Part shown: positions 6,039 to 8,151 of the stretch, in pieces
Numbering within the stretch: the first letter of the stretch is position 1
Layout of the letters: the number at the start of each line of letters is the position of its first letter
Source: JBGTKH01 sp041744735
Lineage (GTDB): Bacteria; Planctomycetota; Planctomycetia; Pirellulales; Pirellulaceae
Assembly (NCBI GenBank): GCA_041744735.1
Contig: JBGTKH010000238.1
Location: 1-8,151 of the forward strand
Direction: 5' to 3'
Length of the DNA: 8,151 nucleotides
Program-made: the position numbers and the translations under genes
The notes under the pieces: generated by a model
What the model was told of the DNA's origin: nothing
Databases searched by the model: none
Seen by the model: the letters and a program-made list of their open reading frames with translations, nothing else

Positions 6039-7514
6039 TCAAGCGAACAGTTTCGTCACTGCTTCTGCTTTAACCAACTCGCGGGGCTGGTTCAGGTGGT
6101 TGTAGACGATCGATTGCGGATCGATGCCGACGGCGTGATAGATCGTGGCCAGCAGTTCCGTCGGGTGCACCGGATTTGCCAGCGGCGCCGAGCCGGTTTG
6201 GTCGGACTTGCCGTAGACGAAGCCGCGGCGGATGCCGGCGCCGGCGAGGCAAGCGGTGTAGCAATACGGCCAGTGATCGCGGCCGTCGTCGTTGTTACTG
6301 TTGCCGGAGGTGCTGACGCCGCGCTGCGGGCTGCGGCCAAATTCTCCGACCGCGACGACCAACGTCTCATCGAGCAATCCACGCTCGTCCAGATCGGAGA
6401 TCAAGCCCGACAGGCCGGCATCGAGCATCGGGCCGGACTGGTCCTGCATCCGTTTGGTCAGCCCCGTGTGCACGTCCCACGAGTGATTGTCGGAATTCGC
6501 AACCTTCGGCCAGATGACCTCCACGACGCGAGTTCCGGCTTCGACCAACCGCCGCGCGAGCAGACAGCTTTGGCCGAATGTATTGCGGCCGTAGCGATCG
6601 CGCATCGCGTCAGACTCTTTGTTCAAGTCGAACGCTTCGCGGGCTCGGCCCGAGATGATCAAGTTCAACGCCGAATCGTAGTACTCGTTCAAGTCGTACT
6701 TGGCGACCGCCTTGTCGATTTCCGGCATGCCCTTGTTGATCAGATCACGCAAGCGGGCGCGGCGTTCCAACCGCGCGACCGAAACCTCGGGCCGAAGCTG
6801 CAGGTCGTCGACCTTGATCTTGTCCATCTTGGTCATGTCCATGTCGTCGCCCGGCGGATACAGATAGTACGGATCGTACGCGCGGCCCAAGAATCCGGCG
6901 GTGCCCGACTTGCCGACGACGTTGCTCTCTTGCAGCGGCCGCGGCAGCATGACGAACGGCAGCATCGGCACTTCCGGCGGCTTGACGCGAATGATGTTCG
7001 AGCCGAAGTTCGGGAAATCTTTCGGCGACGGCGGTTCAAGCTGGCCCGACGGACTCACCTTGTCAGCCGTGTAGCCCGTGTGCATCTGGTAGATCGCCGC
7101 CGTGTGATTGAACAAACCGACCGGCGTGTAGCTCATCGAGCGAATCAGCGTCACCTTGTCGGTGACTTGGCCGAACTTCGGCAAGAGCTCGGTCACTTCC
7201 ATGCCGGGGACTTTGCTGTTGGCGGATTTGAAGACGCTGCGCACGTTGTCCGGCACGTTTTCCTTTGGGTCCCACAAATCCAAATGGCTCGGCCCGCCTT
7301 GCAAGTAAACCAGGATCACGCTCTTGGCTTTGTTCCAGCCGGGACCGCCCGACGATCCGCCCGTCTGTTTCGCTTGTGCGTCTTTGATTTGGAACATCTG
7401 TCCCAACGTCAGGCCCAGCATGGCCGACCCGCCGACCCGCAGCAGATCGCGGCGAGTAACTCCAAGATGACGATCGCAAAGATCCTTACCAACTTGACCG
7501 GGAATGACTAACAT
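6039..7514 (-). CDS. DUF1501 domain-containing protein, Tat-exported
   Basis: This 491-residue protein belongs to the DUF1501 family, distantly related to the alkaline phosphatase/sulfatase superfamily and greatly expanded in planctomycetes. A twin-arginine signal is visible: TRRDLL at 20-25, a hydrophobic stretch about 27-41, and a likely cleavage site after AQA (46-48). Family motifs are GGPSHLDLWD (73-82), DNHSWDVH (342-349), VGEFGRSP (389-396) and GRDHWP (411-416). Several hold Asp/His residues that could ligate metal by analogy. The enzymatic activity is not established for the family. Members usually sit beside a DUF1549/DUF1553 cytochrome-type gene. Here the upstream neighbour is divergent and the downstream one is a methyltransferase, so this copy appears to be monocistronic. 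GGAGA lies 9 bases before the ATG, a strong promoter is at 7594-7623 and a terminator at 5981-6007. Confidence 0.95.
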   Translation of the reverse strand: MLVIPGQVGKDLCDRHLGVTRRDLLRVGGSAMLGLTLGQMFQIKDAQAKQTGGSSGGPGWNKAKSVILVYLQGGPSHLDLWDPKENVPDNVRSVFKSANSKVPGMEVTELLPKFGQVTDKVTLIRSMSYTPVGLFNHTAAIYQMHTGYTADKVSPSGQLEPPSPKDFPNFGSNIIRVKPPEVPMLPFVMLPRPLQESNVVGKSGTAGFLGRAYDPYYLYPPGDDMDMTKMDKIKVDDLQLRPEVSVARLERRARLRDLINKGMPEIDKAVAKYDLNEYYDSALNLIISGRAREAFDLNKESDAMRDRYGRNTFGQSCLLARRLVEAGTRVVEVIWPKVANSDNHSWDVHTGLTKRMQDQSGPMLDAGLSGLISDLDERGLLDETLVVAVGEFGRSPQRGVSTSGNSNNDDGRDHWPYCYTACLAGAGIRRGFVYGKSDQTGSAPLANPVHPTELLATIYHAVGIDPQSIVYNHLNQPRELVKAEAVTKLFA

Positions 7515-7593
7515 CGGCGTGTCTCCAGAAATGGGCAGGAACCGAACGGGGCAACGGCGCGCCGGCCGCGTCGGCTGTCAGGCTAGAACGCAC

Positions 7594-7623
7594 AGTATAG
7601 TAGAATTTTCGCTCGCATGTCAA
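7594..7623 (-). promoter_or_regulatory. Near-consensus sigma-70 promoter of the DUF1501 gene
   Basis: On the minus strand a perfect -35 TTGACA (7618-7623) is separated by 18 bases from TATACT (7594-7599, 5 of 6 to the -10 consensus). The start site would be near 7587, giving about a 73-base leader that includes a GC-rich palindromic stretch around 7556-7570. Confidence 0.75.
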
Positions 7624-7727
7624 TCTTCTGATGCGTGTGGAGGGATTCATCGGGCGTCCTGCTGCGGCTTCTAAGGTGTTTTTCAGCAGGAGGTTAGCGC
7701 AGCTCCGGAAGCCTCTGCCAATTAACC

Positions 7728-7757
7728 TTGCGACGCCGGAAAAGTTCCGTTACAAGA
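7728..7757 (+). promoter_or_regulatory. Weak candidate promoter for the exported hypothetical protein
   Basis: TTGCGA (7728-7733, 4 of 6) is followed after 18 bases by TACAAG (7752-7757, 4 of 6). The position is suitable, about 75 bases before the ATG at 7832. The match is poor and could be chance. Confidence 0.25.
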
Positions 7758-7831
7758 CGGCCCGTTGGTGCTTTTCACAACGGCCACGGTCTGCCGGCCG
7801 GTCTTCTCTTGCAGATCTGAGGACGCTCGCC

Positions 7832-8151
7832 ATGACTCGTATGCCCCTAATCCTGCTTACGACGGTGATGGTCTTCACGCTTCTTTTGTGTTGGCAGCCT
7901 TCGCCGTCCGCCGCCCAAAACGCTGGTTCCGGCGTGCCGGGTGTCGCAAGCCTGCAGGATCAGTTAAACAGCGGGCTCAGGGCGCGCCGTCCCCAGGAGT
8001 TCGCCTTTATCGCGCAAGTAGCACAGTTGGTCGAGACCAATCAACTGCCGCGCGACATGGTGACCGCAATCTTCAAGTGGGCGAAGAAACACAAGCAGCC
8101 CTATCCCTATCCATACTTCCAGCGCGCCGTGCAAGAGAAGGCCGCGGAACG
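7832..8151 (+). CDS. Exported protein of unknown function, N-terminal part (3' end outside window)
   Basis: The frame is open from the ATG at 7832 to the window end, giving 106 codons. TGAGGA at 7818-7823 lies 8 bases upstream as a ribosome binding site. Residues 1-28 look like a Sec signal peptide: R3, a hydrophobic core of about 5-21 (PLILLTTVMVFTLLLCW), and a probable cleavage after PSPSAA. C20 follows LLL, which is not a good lipobox, so lipidation is unlikely. The mature part is mostly helical and basic, with EFAFIAQVAQLVETNQLP at about 58-75 and a proline/tyrosine-rich segment PYPYPYF near 92-98. I recognise it only as resembling planctomycete conserved hypotheticals; no domain can be named. 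Confidence 0.75.
   Translation, partial: MTRMPLILLTTVMVFTLLLCWQPSPSAAQNAGSGVPGVASLQDQLNSGLRARRPQEFAFIAQVAQLVETNQLPRDMVTAIFKWAKKHKQPYPYPYFQRAVQEKAAE

Larger units (their letters stand above)
7515..7831. other. Divergent intergenic region between DUF1501 and the exported protein
   Basis: This 317-base spacer contains the DUF1501 promoter on the minus strand. It also has an 8-bp stem tcctgctg/cagcagga (7657-7664 with 7684-7691), immediately followed by AGGAGG ending at 7693. No start codon is suitably placed after that AGGAGG, so it is not an obvious gene start. A second hairpin with arms near 7760-7768 and 7779-7786 has no T-run and is not a terminator. No tRNA or recognisable RNA family is seen. 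Confidence 0.5.

Noticed and set aside
6096..7511. 471-codon open frame on the plus strand
   Set aside because: It is the antisense shadow of the DUF1501 gene; the translation is Arg/Val/Asp-rich and lacks domain motifs, while the opposite strand has clear family motifs, a promoter and a terminator.
7889..7894. Cys20 in the signal peptide of the exported protein as a lipoprotein site
   Set aside because: The residues before it are LLL; a lipobox needs a small residue at -1, and a normal Sec cleavage site after PSPSAA fits better.

Overview
The window looks like ordinary chromosome from a planctomycete (Pirellulales-like). This rests on several family-level hallmarks: a Tat-exported DUF1501 protein, a Uma2-family nuclease with an appended coiled coil, a small four-helix membrane protein with the N-terminal pattern RGYPLSALFVLV, GC-rich coding sequence, and wide spacers with few classical operons. 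No rRNA, tRNA, CRISPR array, transposase or integrase is visible.

Layout. (1) 1-1447, plus strand: the C-terminal part of a YgiQ-type radical SAM protein overlaps by 23 bases the start of a Uma2/DUF820 endonuclease-fold protein. (2) 1444-1848, minus strand: a convergent small membrane protein whose stop codon shares the ctag at 1444-1447 with the Uma2 stop. (3) 1849-2216: a spacer with a roughly 103-bp imperfect inverted repeat (probably a dispersed non-coding element) and a TATAAT-type promoter for a 74-residue single-pass membrane protein (2217-2441). (4) 2442-3317: a patch of gene decay. A 5'-truncated, stop-interrupted fragment of a diadenylate-cyclase-like (DisA_N/DACNV) protein lies on the minus strand (2465-2752). 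An intact hotdog-fold thioesterase follows (2775-3200, plus). Just after it is a short fragment resembling the C-terminus of a Gfo/Idh/MocA oxidoreductase (3207-3317). (5) 3325-5901, minus: a large N6-adenine DNA methyltransferase with a Type ISP-like target-recognition C-terminus but no nuclease or helicase domain. (6) 5981-6007: a strong terminator hairpin. (7) 6039-7514, minus: the DUF1501 protein with a Tat signal and a near-consensus sigma-70 promoter (7594-7623). (8) 7832 to the window end, plus: the start of an exported protein of unknown function.

The genes do not form one pathway. The most notable items are the stand-alone Type ISP-like methyltransferase flanked by gene debris, the broken DAC-like gene, and the inverted-repeat element. 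I did not find convincing evidence for a wholly new multi-gene system. The methyltransferase is most simply read as an orphan modification enzyme, or as a single-chain enzyme whose restriction activity, if any, is not recognisable from sequence.
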